Part shown: piece after piece, positions 50,391 to 58,408 of the stretch
How positions within the stretch are numbered: the stretch's first letter is position 1
Layout of the letters: each line of letters opens with the position of its first letter
NCBI RefSeq assembly: GCF_904063065.1
Contig: NZ_CAJFCL010000008.1
Span: 124,001-188,000, forward strand
Direction: 5' to 3'
DNA: 64,000 nt
Origin: Pseudomonas paraversuta
Lineage (GTDB): Bacteria; Pseudomonadota; Gammaproteobacteria; Pseudomonadales; Pseudomonadaceae
The notes under the pieces: generated by a model
What the model was told of the DNA's origin: nothing
Seen by the model: the letters and a program-made list of their open reading frames with translations, nothing else
The model's database searches: none
Program-made: the position numbers and the translations under genes

Positions 50391-50894
50391 GTTCTACCCC
50401 ATGACTTACTTAAAGCAGATTAGTTATATAGACCAGATGCGACAAATGTCGACCGCCGCCGGTGAAAAAGTAGCCTTGGGTAAACCTCGGCTCACGCCTC
50501 ACCACTGATTAAAATGATGAGGACTTTACGAGCGCAGCAACAATTGCGGCACTCGCCCAAATAAGCACCTTGCCGAACGTCCGGTGCCAGTTGTTCCGCT
50601 GTGTTGGCTGGAGCAACCGGCAGCCCGGCCCTTGGGCCTTGAAAGCGTCTGGAGGTCATCCCCGCCTTCGTCCTGCCAGGACACAGTTTTGTGGCCTTCG
50701 GCGCGCATTCTAGCGCGCTGGAAAAAAAAGCAAAGCAGCTAATAGTCGAGTTGCGCTGTAAGTGATCATCCTACAAATCATTGCTGAACCGATCTCGGGA
50801 CATGGGAGCAGGAAAAGTCATCTGATTGTTGCGAATCAGGCCACATTACAGACAAAAAAATACCCGGCGTGCCGGGTATTTTTCTGACCGTCAG
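50391..50894. other. Intergenic region between sutA and amtB, with possible structured leader or sRNA
   Basis: 504 bp without a supported gene. On the minus strand TTGCTT and TAGAAT (around 50734-50709) could form a promoter, followed by about 180 bases rich in short inverted repeats (GTGTCCTGGCAGGAC, GGCCCAAGGGCC). This could be a long sutA 5' leader or a separate small RNA; I do not recognise an Rfam family. The rightmost part holds the amtB terminator. Confidence 0.4.
50856..50883. terminator. Rho-independent terminator of amtB
   Basis: AAAAATACCCGGC and GCCGGGTATTTTT with a two-base loop, 12 bp beyond the amtB stop on the minus strand. Symmetric, so it works in both directions. Confidence 0.92.
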
Positions 50895-52232
50895 TTACAG
50901 GTTGTAACCGCGTTCGTTGTGTTGTGCCAGGTCCAGGCCAACTGCCTCTTCCTCTTCAGCCACACGCAGGCCGATTACGGCATCCAGCACTTTGAGTATG
51001 ACGAAGGTCACAATCGCGGTGTAGATCACGGTGAAGGCAACGCCTTTGCACTGAATCCAGACTTGAGCGGCGATATCGGTCACGGTGCCGAAACCGCCCA
51101 GGGCCGGCGCTGCAAACACACCGGTAAGGATGGCACCGACAATGCCGCCGATACCGTGTACGCCGAATGCATCCAGCGAATCGTCATAGCCCAGCTTGCG
51201 CTTGAGGCTGGTGGCGCAGAAGAAGCAGATCACACCCGCCGACAGGCCGATCACGATCGAACCCATAGGGCCAACGGTGCCTGCTGCCGGGGTGATGGCA
51301 ACCAGGCCGGCGACCACGCCAGAGGCGATCCCCAATGCACTTGGTTTACCGTGGGTGACCCACTCGGCAAACATCCAGCCCAGCGCCGCTGCCGCAGTTG
51401 CGATCTGGGTCACCAGCATCGCCATGCCGGCGGTGCCGTTGGCGGCAGCTGCCGAACCTGCGTTGAAACCGAACCAGCCGATCCACAGCATGGCGGCGCC
51501 CACCAGGGTGTAGCCAAGGTTGTGCGGGGCCATCGGAGTGTTCGGGTAGCCTTTGCGCTTGCCGAGCACGATGCACGCTACAAGGCCTGCAATACCGGCG
51601 TTGATATGCACCACGGTACCGCCCGCGAAATCCAGCACGCCCCAGTCCCACAGCAGGCCACCATTACCGCTCCACACCATGTGGGCAATTGGTGCATACA
51701 CCAGGGTGAACCACACACCCATGAAAATCAGCATGGCCGAGAACTTCATGCGTTCGGCAAAGGCGCCGACGATCAGTGCCGGGGTGATGATGGCGAAGGT
51801 CATCTGGAAGGTGATGAACACCGCTTCCGGAAACAGTGCGGTAGAGGACGTCAGGCTGTCCGGAGTCACCCCTGCCAGGAAGGCTTTGGAGAACCCGCCG
51901 ATGAACGAGTTGAAGTTGGTGACGCCCTGCTCCATGCCCGTGGTATCGAACGTGATGCTGTAGCCATAAATGACCCACAGAATGCTGATCAAGCCGGTAA
52001 TGGCGAAGCACTGCATCATCACGGAAAGAATGTTTTTGGAGCGCACCATGCCGCCGTAGAACAGCGCCAGGCCGGGGATGGTCATAAACAGCACCAAAGC
52101 CGTTGCAGTCAGCATCCAGGCGGTGTCGCCCGAATTGAGGACTGGAGCCGCTACTTCGTCTGCCGCCATGGCCAGGCCTGGCATTACGACGGACAGCAGG
52201 GCTCCGAGCCCTGCGATTTTACGCAGAGTCAT
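50895..52232 (-). CDS. amtB: Ammonium transporter AmtB
   Basis: Trimeric ammonium channel, inhibited by GlnK. 445 residues from ATG 52232, preceded by CCAGGAG; the open frame upstream is not AmtB. A signal peptide (1-22, ending AMA) and 11 membrane helices are predicted; DFAGGTVVHINAGIAGLVACIVLGKRKGY is the family motif with a pore histidine, and the second pore histidine is in AFGVHGIGGIVGAILTG. 34 bp downstream of glnK, in one operon under nitrogen control. Confidence 0.97.
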   Translation of the reverse strand: MTLRKIAGLGALLSVVMPGLAMAADEVAAPVLNSGDTAWMLTATALVLFMTIPGLALFYGGMVRSKNILSVMMQCFAITGLISILWVIYGYSITFDTTGMEQGVTNFNSFIGGFSKAFLAGVTPDSLTSSTALFPEAVFITFQMTFAIITPALIVGAFAERMKFSAMLIFMGVWFTLVYAPIAHMVWSGNGGLLWDWGVLDFAGGTVVHINAGIAGLVACIVLGKRKGYPNTPMAPHNLGYTLVGAAMLWIGWFGFNAGSAAAANGTAGMAMLVTQIATAAAALGWMFAEWVTHGKPSALGIASGVVAGLVAITPAAGTVGPMGSIVIGLSAGVICFFCATSLKRKLGYDDSLDAFGVHGIGGIVGAILTGVFAAPALGGFGTVTDIAAQVWIQCKGVAFTVIYTAIVTFVILKVLDAVIGLRVAEEEEAVGLDLAQHNERGYNL

Positions 52233-52266
52233 AGTGTTTTCTCCTGGGGCGTTGGGGTATGGCGGC

Positions 52267-52605
52267 TTAGATTGCGTCGGTATCGGTTTCGCCGGTACGG
52301 ATGCGGATAGCCTGTTCCAGATTGACCACGAAAATCTTGCCGTCACCAATCTTGCCGGTGTTGGCAGCCTTGGTTATCGCCTCGATAACCCGGTCAAGAT
52401 CTTTGTCGTCGATGGCGACATCAATCTTCACCTTTGGCAGAAAATCGACCACATATTCCGCGCCGCGATACAGCTCGGTGTGACCTTTCTGCCGGCCGAA
52501 GCCTTTGACCTCAGTAACGGTAATGCCCTGCACGCCGATTTCAGACAGCGACTCGCGCACGTCGTCTAACTTGAACGGCTTGATTATGGCGGTGACTAGC
52601 TTCAT
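52267..52605 (-). CDS. glnK: Nitrogen regulatory PII protein GlnK
   Basis: Trimeric signal protein that senses ATP, ADP and 2-oxoglutarate, and blocks AmtB when nitrogen is ample. 112 residues. The T-loop has the uridylylation site Tyr51 in GHTELYRGAEY; the B- and C-loops are TGKIGDGKIFV (83-93) and IRTGE. First gene of glnK-amtB. A GG-N10-GC element on the minus strand near 52754-52740 could be a sigma54 promoter, but its match to consensus is weak. Confidence 0.97.
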   Translation of the reverse strand: MKLVTAIIKPFKLDDVRESLSEIGVQGITVTEVKGFGRQKGHTELYRGAEYVVDFLPKVKIDVAIDDKDLDRVIEAITKAANTGKIGDGKIFVVNLEQAIRIRTGETDTDAI

Positions 52606-53022
52606 GAAACTTCTCCCGAATTGGTGGACTTGCCCCAGGAAAACAAACCCGGCTCAAGTCTAAGCGCAGTGTCTGGCTTTGTAACGCATCGTCAGCCTTG
52701 TTCAGGCTGTTCCACGTGTCTCAATCGCCGGTGACGAAAGCTTTCCCTGAACCACCTGCCGCACTGCCTAGGTCACAGCTACTGCATCAGTGCCTGAGTC
52801 ACAGCCAACTAAGCAGAAACCTTGCCATGTCTGGAAAAGTCAGTAATTACAGGGAGATACCCATAGCTGATAGCTTTTGGCCTGATTTGGCAGGGCATTT
52901 GTGCACGTAAACAGTGCGTGCCCGGCAGGCCAGGCGCCCAAAAATCGTGCGAAGGCCCCCGAAGATTGGGCCCGGACACTGCGTGATACACTCGCCACCA
53001 TCAGTTTTTCAGGACCTTACCC
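52606..53022. promoter_or_regulatory. Divergent glnK / ubiK control region
   Basis: 417 bp without a gene. It should contain the NtrC/sigma54 control of glnK. The best sigma54-like pair is GG-N10-GC at 52754-52740 (minus), which would give a leader near 120 bases. TGTTCCACGTGTCTCA at 52708-52723 matches 13 of 16 bases of the Pseudomonas ParB site. The ubiK promoter was not identified. Confidence 0.4.
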
Positions 53023-53283
53023 ATGCTCGCGCCCAAAGACCTCCTCGACGCCCTGAGTGGCCATGCTTCCCGTGTGCTCAGTGGCGAAACTGCGCTGCCG
53101 CGCAATGAAATCGAAAGCCAGTTCAAAGCCTTGCTGCAAAGCGGTTTCAGCAAGCTGGATCTGGTGAGCCGTGAAGAGTTCGACAGCCAAATGGTGGTTC
53201 TGGCCCGCACCCGTGCCCGCCTCGAAAGCCTGGAAGCCAAGGTGGCCGAGCTGGAAGCCAGATTGCTGCCGCCGACCGAATAA
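53023..53283 (+). CDS. ubiK: Ubiquinone biosynthesis accessory factor UbiK
   Basis: 86 residues. An amphipathic N-terminal helix region (DLLDALSGHASRVLSG) precedes a C-terminal coiled coil (VSREEFDSQMVVLARTRARLESLEAKVAELEARL), the layout of UbiK/YqiC. It helps the soluble Ubi complex work with UbiJ on aerobic ubiquinone synthesis. Same position as PA5285-86 relative to glnK in PAO1. Confidence 0.93.
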   Translation: MLAPKDLLDALSGHASRVLSGETALPRNEIESQFKALLQSGFSKLDLVSREEFDSQMVVLARTRARLESLEAKVAELEARLLPPTE

Positions 53284-53329
53284 CGCGCCAAGGCGGTGCG
53301 TTTACCCATATGAACAAGGACGTTTTTGT

Positions 53330-53776
53330 ATGTTGGTGATGAATCGGCTGGTCCCCGAGATGATCGTCTCGGACCTTGCCAGCAGCCTGGATTTTTACTG
53401 CGCAGTGCTGGGCTTTCAGATCGAGTACCAGCGACCTGAGCATCAGTTTGCGTTTCTGTCATATCACGGCAGCCAGCTGATGCTGGAGCAGGATGATCTT
53501 GAACCCTCCTCCTGGCGGGTCGGGCCGCTGGAGGCGCCTTTCGGGCGAGGCATCAACCTGTCGATCAAATGCCCCGACGTCCAGGCCCTGATCGACCGTT
53601 TCGAAGCCGCCGGGTACACATTGCGCAAACCCCTTGAAGAGCGCTGGTACCGCAGCAACGAGGTGTTGTTCGGTGAGCGCAACTGCCTGCTGCTCGACCC
53701 CGATGGCTACCTGCTGCGCTTTGCCGAGGACCTGGGAACCCGGGCCGCCACCCGGACACCCGCGATGCCAGGGTGA
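53330..53776 (+). CDS. VOC family protein (glyoxalase/bleomycin resistance fold)
   Basis: 148 residues from ATG 53330. Two beta-alpha-beta-beta-beta modules: MIVSDLASSLDFYCAVLGFQIEYQRPEHQFAFLSYHGSQLMLEQ and LSIKCPDVQALIDRFEAAGYTLRKPLEERWY, ending LLLDPDGYLLRFAEDLG, whose final glutamate-type position serves metal or ligand binding in the family. Resembles bleomycin-resistance proteins; substrate unknown. It lies 46 bp after ubiK and before the srf operon, in the same direction. Confidence 0.85.
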   Translation: MLVMNRLVPEMIVSDLASSLDFYCAVLGFQIEYQRPEHQFAFLSYHGSQLMLEQDDLEPSSWRVGPLEAPFGRGINLSIKCPDVQALIDRFEAAGYTLRKPLEERWYRSNEVLFGERNCLLLDPDGYLLRFAEDLGTRAATRTPAMPG

Positions 53777-53824
53777 TCCACCGCTCATTTTTTGAACCAA
53801 TACGGCTCCCCAGATAATGGCCAT

Positions 53825-53853
53825 TTGACTCTATGGCCCTTAAACATTACTGT
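53825..53853 (+). promoter_or_regulatory. Putative sigma70 promoter of the srf operon
   Basis: TTGACT (53825-53830) and TACTGT (53848-53853) are separated by 17 bp, about 75 bases ahead of the srfA start. The -35 is good and the -10 poor, which would fit an activated or weak promoter. GGCCAT/ATGGCC overlapping the -35 gives local dyad symmetry. Confidence 0.35.
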
Positions 53854-53926
53854 CGCCAGCTAATCAAGGAAGCGGTACGGACTCATGTCCGGGTTTTGCC
53901 GCGCGAACTTAAAACACGGAGCACGG

Positions 53927-55324
53927 ATGCGCGGCGCACTTCTTCGCAGTGGCAAAAGCGGGGCTTTTACTGCCCTGGGTGAGACCGGTCAGCCAGTCTA
54001 TCGGGCGGCACTGCAATTGCGCGAAGCGATTCGCTGCCAAAATCCTGACATGGCAACGCATCTGGCCATCCCTCAAAGCGATGAGCTGGGCGACAACATT
54101 GACTGGTACAGCGAGCTACCCGGCGATGTGATTCCCTGGGCCAGCGCCACCCCGCAGGAACGTGCTCAAGCCGTTGTCGAGCTGGAACAGCTGCAGTCTT
54201 TTCTCAATCAGCTCAGTGCTGAACAACTCGACCCCGACAGTGCCCACAAACCTTCGGTAGACCGTACGGTGTTCGGCAAGCTGCTGGCCCACGTGCTGCC
54301 ATTTCCGGATGAGAACTACGTTTATCTGGTCAACGGCAAACCGGTACTGACGTTCTGGGGCTTCCGTCGTCCGGGCACTGACCACGGCCTCGACCCGCTG
54401 TACTGTCTGCGGCCACAGGTAGCACCCGTTACCCCTGCCCCGGTGATTGCCCCGCTGGCCGAGCCTGCTCCGGCACCCGCCCCGGTGCCGGTGCCAGTGG
54501 TGGCCCGGTCGTGGTGGCGCTGGTTGTGGTGGCTGATCCCGCTGTTACTGCTGCTGTTGCTACTGTTTGGTCTGCGCAGCTGTGGCCCGCAGTTGGGGGT
54601 GCCAGTGCCGGCATGGCTGGTGGACTTCAACCTGGACGGGCTCAAGGTTTCTGAACCTGTTTCCAGGCCAAACCCCACGTCCACGCTCACGCCATCGCGC
54701 GAGCTGTCAGGCAGTGGCCAGGTTGGCGGGGCAGCGGGCACGGCTGAAACTGCAGGCCAGGTGCCTGAAGTGCAGACCCCGCCTGCGGTCCAGCCGGAGT
54801 CGGTGGTGCCGCCAGGCACCGATAACGCCCAGGCATCCATGGCTCAAGAGCCGCCGACAGCGGATAACGCGACTACCCCGCCGACGCCGCCGACGCCGCC
54901 GACAATCCCGGATGAGCTGCCGAAAACTCCGGCACCTGTGCCTGTACCCGGCGAGCCGTTGATCATCCCGGCCGACAGCGCGGATGGCCAGGCCGCCTTC
55001 CTCAACGGCCACTACCGCGCGGGCGCGGGCATTCAAGACAAAAACACCGGTCTGTCACTGCGCCTTGAGTATCAGTTCAAGGACGGCAAGGGCGAGGTCA
55101 TTGTGCGCAAGGCCAATGGCATCAGCTGCACCGGCCCGGTTTCTGCGGCCATGCAGGCCGGCAGCCTGGCGATCAATAGCCAGGCCCAGGCCGCCTGCAG
55201 CGATGGCAGCAGCTATGACATGCCGCAAATCGATTGTCGTCAGGGGGCCAAAAGCATTGCCGACTGCACCGGCGCTTACGAAGACAAAAAAATCCCCATC
55301 ACCATGCGCCAGACGGGCGAATAA
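53927..55324 (+). CDS. srfA: SrfA family bitopic membrane protein
   Basis: 465 residues from ATG 53927, with GGAG five bases upstream; an ATG at 53885 is less likely. N-terminal cytoplasmic domain (1-150) contains GAFTALGETGQPVYRAALQLREAIR and LAIPQSDELGDNIDWYSELPG, which I associate with SrfA-family proteins. A Pro/Ala linker (about 166-193) leads to one membrane helix (196-217, WWRWLWWLIPLLLLLLLLFGL), then a Pro/Thr linker with TPPTPPTPPT, and a C-terminal domain (about 370-465) with four cysteines, presumably periplasmic. First gene of the operon; 18 bp before srfB. Function unknown. Confidence 0.75.
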   Translation: MRGALLRSGKSGAFTALGETGQPVYRAALQLREAIRCQNPDMATHLAIPQSDELGDNIDWYSELPGDVIPWASATPQERAQAVVELEQLQSFLNQLSAEQLDPDSAHKPSVDRTVFGKLLAHVLPFPDENYVYLVNGKPVLTFWGFRRPGTDHGLDPLYCLRPQVAPVTPAPVIAPLAEPAPAPAPVPVPVVARSWWRWLWWLIPLLLLLLLLFGLRSCGPQLGVPVPAWLVDFNLDGLKVSEPVSRPNPTSTLTPSRELSGSGQVGGAAGTAETAGQVPEVQTPPAVQPESVVPPGTDNAQASMAQEPPTADNATTPPTPPTPPTIPDELPKTPAPVPVPGEPLIIPADSADGQAAFLNGHYRAGAGIQDKNTGLSLRLEYQFKDGKGEVIVRKANGISCTGPVSAAMQAGSLAINSQAQAACSDGSSYDMPQIDCRQGAKSIADCTGAYEDKKIPITMRQTGE

Positions 55325-55342
55325 TGACTGGAAAACTCTGAC

Positions 55343-58300
55343 ATGCTGCCTCAAGTTACCCAATTTGAAGACACCGTTATCCTTGTTGCCGATACCGGCA
55401 TCCAGTTCATGGATTTCGCCCTGCGCCTGGACCCCAGGAAGCTGCCCTCGGGTGATTTCGCGCCGTTGACCAATGGCCTGTTGTGCCGCCTCGAAGAGGG
55501 CGAACGCAACGGCATGACCAGCTACTTTTACGAAAGCGAGCCGGGCAAGACCGTTGACGCACGCAGTACCCTCAATCTCGGCATGGAAGCCAGTCTCAAG
55601 CTCTACGACGGGCTCTGGGTACCGATCCCGGTGTTCCGTTACCGCCCGCCCCAGAGCTTTGACCAGGGGCCGGCCAACTGGTCGCGGATGCGCCTGGTGC
55701 GCCTGCCCGAGCCGGACATTGATGGCAACACCCATCGCCTGACGGTCGCGCTGGATACCCGGCTCATGGAACAGCATGACACCAGCCTGTATCTGGGGCC
55801 GGTCGAGCGCGACGCCAGCTCTGGCGTATCGTTCAAGCTGGCGTGCAAGCCCCAGCAGGCCCGCTGGTTTCTGGATCAGATCTGGGTGCGGGAGTGGCTG
55901 CTGGAAGTATTCACGCAAGGCCATCCCAAAACCCCGCGCGATGAGCTGGACAAAGAGATCAAGGACGGTCATGCCGAAGCCCATTACCTGAACCTGCTCA
56001 GCTTGTTCATGGAGCCTTGCACCACCCGGGACAACAACACCCCGGCGGCGCAAGTGAAACTGCCCGAACTTAAAATCGTGGCCAGCCATGGCAGTGGTGT
56101 CACGCCGCCGATTCCGGTGGATCTGATCCTAGATGTTGGCAACTCGCGCACCTGCGGCATTCTGATCGAAAACCACGGCCAGTCCGGCTCCGGTCTCAAA
56201 GACAACTATGTGCTTGAGCTGCGGGACCTGATGAGCCCGGAGCACATCTACAACGACGCGTTCGAAAGTCGCGTCGAGTTTGCCCAGATTTCCTTTGGCA
56301 AGGATGACTGTTCGGTAAAAAGTGGCCACACGGAGGCTTTCCTGTGGCCAACCATCGCCCGGGTTGGCAAGGAGGCCGCGCGGCTGGCGAGTCGCCGTCG
56401 TGGCACCGAGGGCTCAACCGGACTCTCCAGTCCCAAGCGTTATCTGTGGGATGAAGAGGCCTACGATCACGGATGGCGCTTCAGCTACAGCTTCGACAAA
56501 AAGGAAGCCGAGCCGTTTGCCACCGCCAAACCGTTTTCGCTGCTGATCAACGGAACCGGCGACGCGCTGCACAGCTTCAACACCCCAGGCCTGGCGGTGT
56601 TTGTACCGCGTTATTCGCGCAGTTCGCTGATGACTTTCATGCTCGCTGAAGTGCTGGCCCAGGCGCTGATGCAAATCAATAGCCCGGCGCAGCGCTCGCG
56701 TCAGGGCCATACCCGCGTACCGCGGCGCCTCAACAGCATCACCCTGACCGTACCGCCGGGCATGCCCCAGGCCGAGCGCAGCATCCTGGAAAAGCGCATG
56801 CGACACGCCATTGGTCTGGTGTGGAAAAGCATGAACTGGCAGACCGACCGCAAAGACCCCTTCGCTCATGACTCGAGCCCGGCCACTACGCCGCTGCCCA
56901 AGGTGCGGGTGGAGTGGGACGAGGCCTCGTGCGGGCAATTGGTCTACCTCTACACCGAGGTCAATGAAAACTTCGCCGGGCACCCGGAAGAATTCTTCGA
57001 TGCCATCTCGCGCCCCGGCAAGACGGACCGCGAACGTATCACCCTGGCCACCATCGACATAGGCGGCGGTACCACCGACCTGGTGATCACCGATTACCGT
57101 CTTGACCGTGCCGGCACTGCCAGCAGTGGCAGCAATGTGCACATCGTGCCCGAGCAGCGTTTCCGTGACGGTTTCAAAGTCGCGGGGGACGACATCCTGC
57201 TGGACGTGATTCAGGGGTTCATTCTGCCAAGCTTTGAAAGCGCCTTGCAGAACGCCGGGGTTAAATTCCCCGGCTCCCTGATGTCGCGTCTGTGCGGCGC
57301 CGAATCGGGCAGCGCGCAAGACATGGTGTTGCGCCAACAATTGAACCTGCAGGTGTTCACGCCGCTGGCCCTTGAATTGCTGCGCCGCTACGAGCTCTAC
57401 AACCCGGAGTTCGCCACGCCGGCCAGTGACCACACCTACCTGACGTTGCTGGAAAAAGATGCTGTCAGAGCCAACGTGCTGGAGTATGTGAACACCGCGG
57501 TTCGCCGCGAGCTGGGGGTTCAGACCGATTTCGATCTGCTGCAAACGCCGATTACCCTGGACTTGCAGAAACTGCATGGCGCGTTCATCAGCGGTGGCAT
57601 CAACATCACCAAGATCCTTGCCGGGTTGTGCGAGGTCATTGCGCATTATCCATGCGACATGTTGCTCCTGACAGGGCGGCCATCGCGTCTGCCGGGCATT
57701 CAGGCGTTTATCCGCAAGATGCTGCCACTGCCGCCGGGGCGCATCCTTGCGCTGCAAAATTACCGCACCGGCAACTGGTACCCGTTCCATAAAAACGGCC
57801 TGATCGACGACCCTAAAAGCACGGCATCTGTCGGCGCCATGCTGTGCCTGCTGTGCGCCAACCACAGTGTGCCGAACTTTTATTTCCGCACCTCGGCCCT
57901 GAGGCCGTACTCGACCATCAAGCACATCGGCAAGATCGACGGGGCCAACATCATCGTTGACTCGGACGTCCTGTTCCGCGACCTGACCTCCGAGGACGGG
58001 CGCATCGTGCTGCCCGAAATCGGTGAAGGCCTGGATGCAAGGCCGCCAGCGCTGGAAATGCGCGGCAATATGCGCCTGGGCTTCCGTCAGCTGGCGGCCG
58101 AGCGCTGGTCTGCCACGCCGCTCTACACCCTGGATTTCTCCCCCCAGGGGCGGCAGCGCTTTACCGAGGCCAAGACCCAGAACAACGAGATGCCCGTGGT
58201 CTACGTGTCCTTCAAAGTGAGCGAGGCCACCGAGCAGATGAAGCGCCAGGGACAACTGAGCGACGAGCTTGAGGTGACATACGTGGATTCGAATACCGAC

Positions 58301-58408
58301 AAAACGTTCAGCAAAAATGACCTTTTGCTGCAACTCAACACCACCCTGGTGGAAGGTTTGAGTGACAGCAAGTACTGGCTGGACAGCGGGAGCGTAAAAC
58401 GCAAATGA
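55343..58408 (+). CDS. srfB: SrfB, actin/Hsp70-fold ATPase
   Basis: 1021 residues, cytoplasmic. After a 250-residue N-terminal domain of unknown type it has all three ASKHA nucleotide-binding elements: phosphate 1 DVGNSRTCGILIEN starting at Asp264, phosphate 2 IDIGGGTTDLVI with Asp572, and adenosine motif LLLTGRPSRLPGIQ from 774. Long insertions separate them (over 300 residues between the phosphate loops). Named after SrfB, an SsrB-regulated gene product of Salmonella whose biochemistry is unresolved. Overlaps srfC by 4 bp. Confidence 0.85.
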   Translation: MLPQVTQFEDTVILVADTGIQFMDFALRLDPRKLPSGDFAPLTNGLLCRLEEGERNGMTSYFYESEPGKTVDARSTLNLGMEASLKLYDGLWVPIPVFRYRPPQSFDQGPANWSRMRLVRLPEPDIDGNTHRLTVALDTRLMEQHDTSLYLGPVERDASSGVSFKLACKPQQARWFLDQIWVREWLLEVFTQGHPKTPRDELDKEIKDGHAEAHYLNLLSLFMEPCTTRDNNTPAAQVKLPELKIVASHGSGVTPPIPVDLILDVGNSRTCGILIENHGQSGSGLKDNYVLELRDLMSPEHIYNDAFESRVEFAQISFGKDDCSVKSGHTEAFLWPTIARVGKEAARLASRRRGTEGSTGLSSPKRYLWDEEAYDHGWRFSYSFDKKEAEPFATAKPFSLLINGTGDALHSFNTPGLAVFVPRYSRSSLMTFMLAEVLAQALMQINSPAQRSRQGHTRVPRRLNSITLTVPPGMPQAERSILEKRMRHAIGLVWKSMNWQTDRKDPFAHDSSPATTPLPKVRVEWDEASCGQLVYLYTEVNENFAGHPEEFFDAISRPGKTDRERITLATIDIGGGTTDLVITDYRLDRAGTASSGSNVHIVPEQRFRDGFKVAGDDILLDVIQGFILPSFESALQNAGVKFPGSLMSRLCGAESGSAQDMVLRQQLNLQVFTPLALELLRRYELYNPEFATPASDHTYLTLLEKDAVRANVLEYVNTAVRRELGVQTDFDLLQTPITLDLQKLHGAFISGGINITKILAGLCEVIAHYPCDMLLLTGRPSRLPGIQAFIRKMLPLPPGRILALQNYRTGNWYPFHKNGLIDDPKSTASVGAMLCLLCANHSVPNFYFRTSALRPYSTIKHIGKIDGANIIVDSDVLFRDLTSEDGRIVLPEIGEGLDARPPALEMRGNMRLGFRQLAAERWSATPLYTLDFSPQGRQRFTEAKTQNNEMPVVYVSFKVSEATEQMKRQGQLSDELEVTYVDSNTDKTFSKNDLLLQLNTTLVEGLSDSKYWLDSGSVKRK

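Noticed and set aside
50526..50708. 60-codon minus-strand frame between sutA and amtB
   Set aside because: No ribosome site and low-complexity composition; start lies directly on the possible -10 element. Considered under a leader or sRNA instead.
50826..52310. Plus-strand open frame of 494 codons across amtB
   Set aside because: Antisense to amtB; begins inside the amtB terminator and has the His/Gly/Arg-rich composition of shadow frames.
55324..55341. Five-codon frame MTGKL directly after srfA
   Set aside because: Probably chance; too short to be a leader peptide with any recognisable regulatory hairpin before srfB.
56414..58333. Minus-strand open frame of 639 codons inside srfB
   Set aside because: Antisense to SrfB, whose three nucleotide motifs prove the plus-strand frame.
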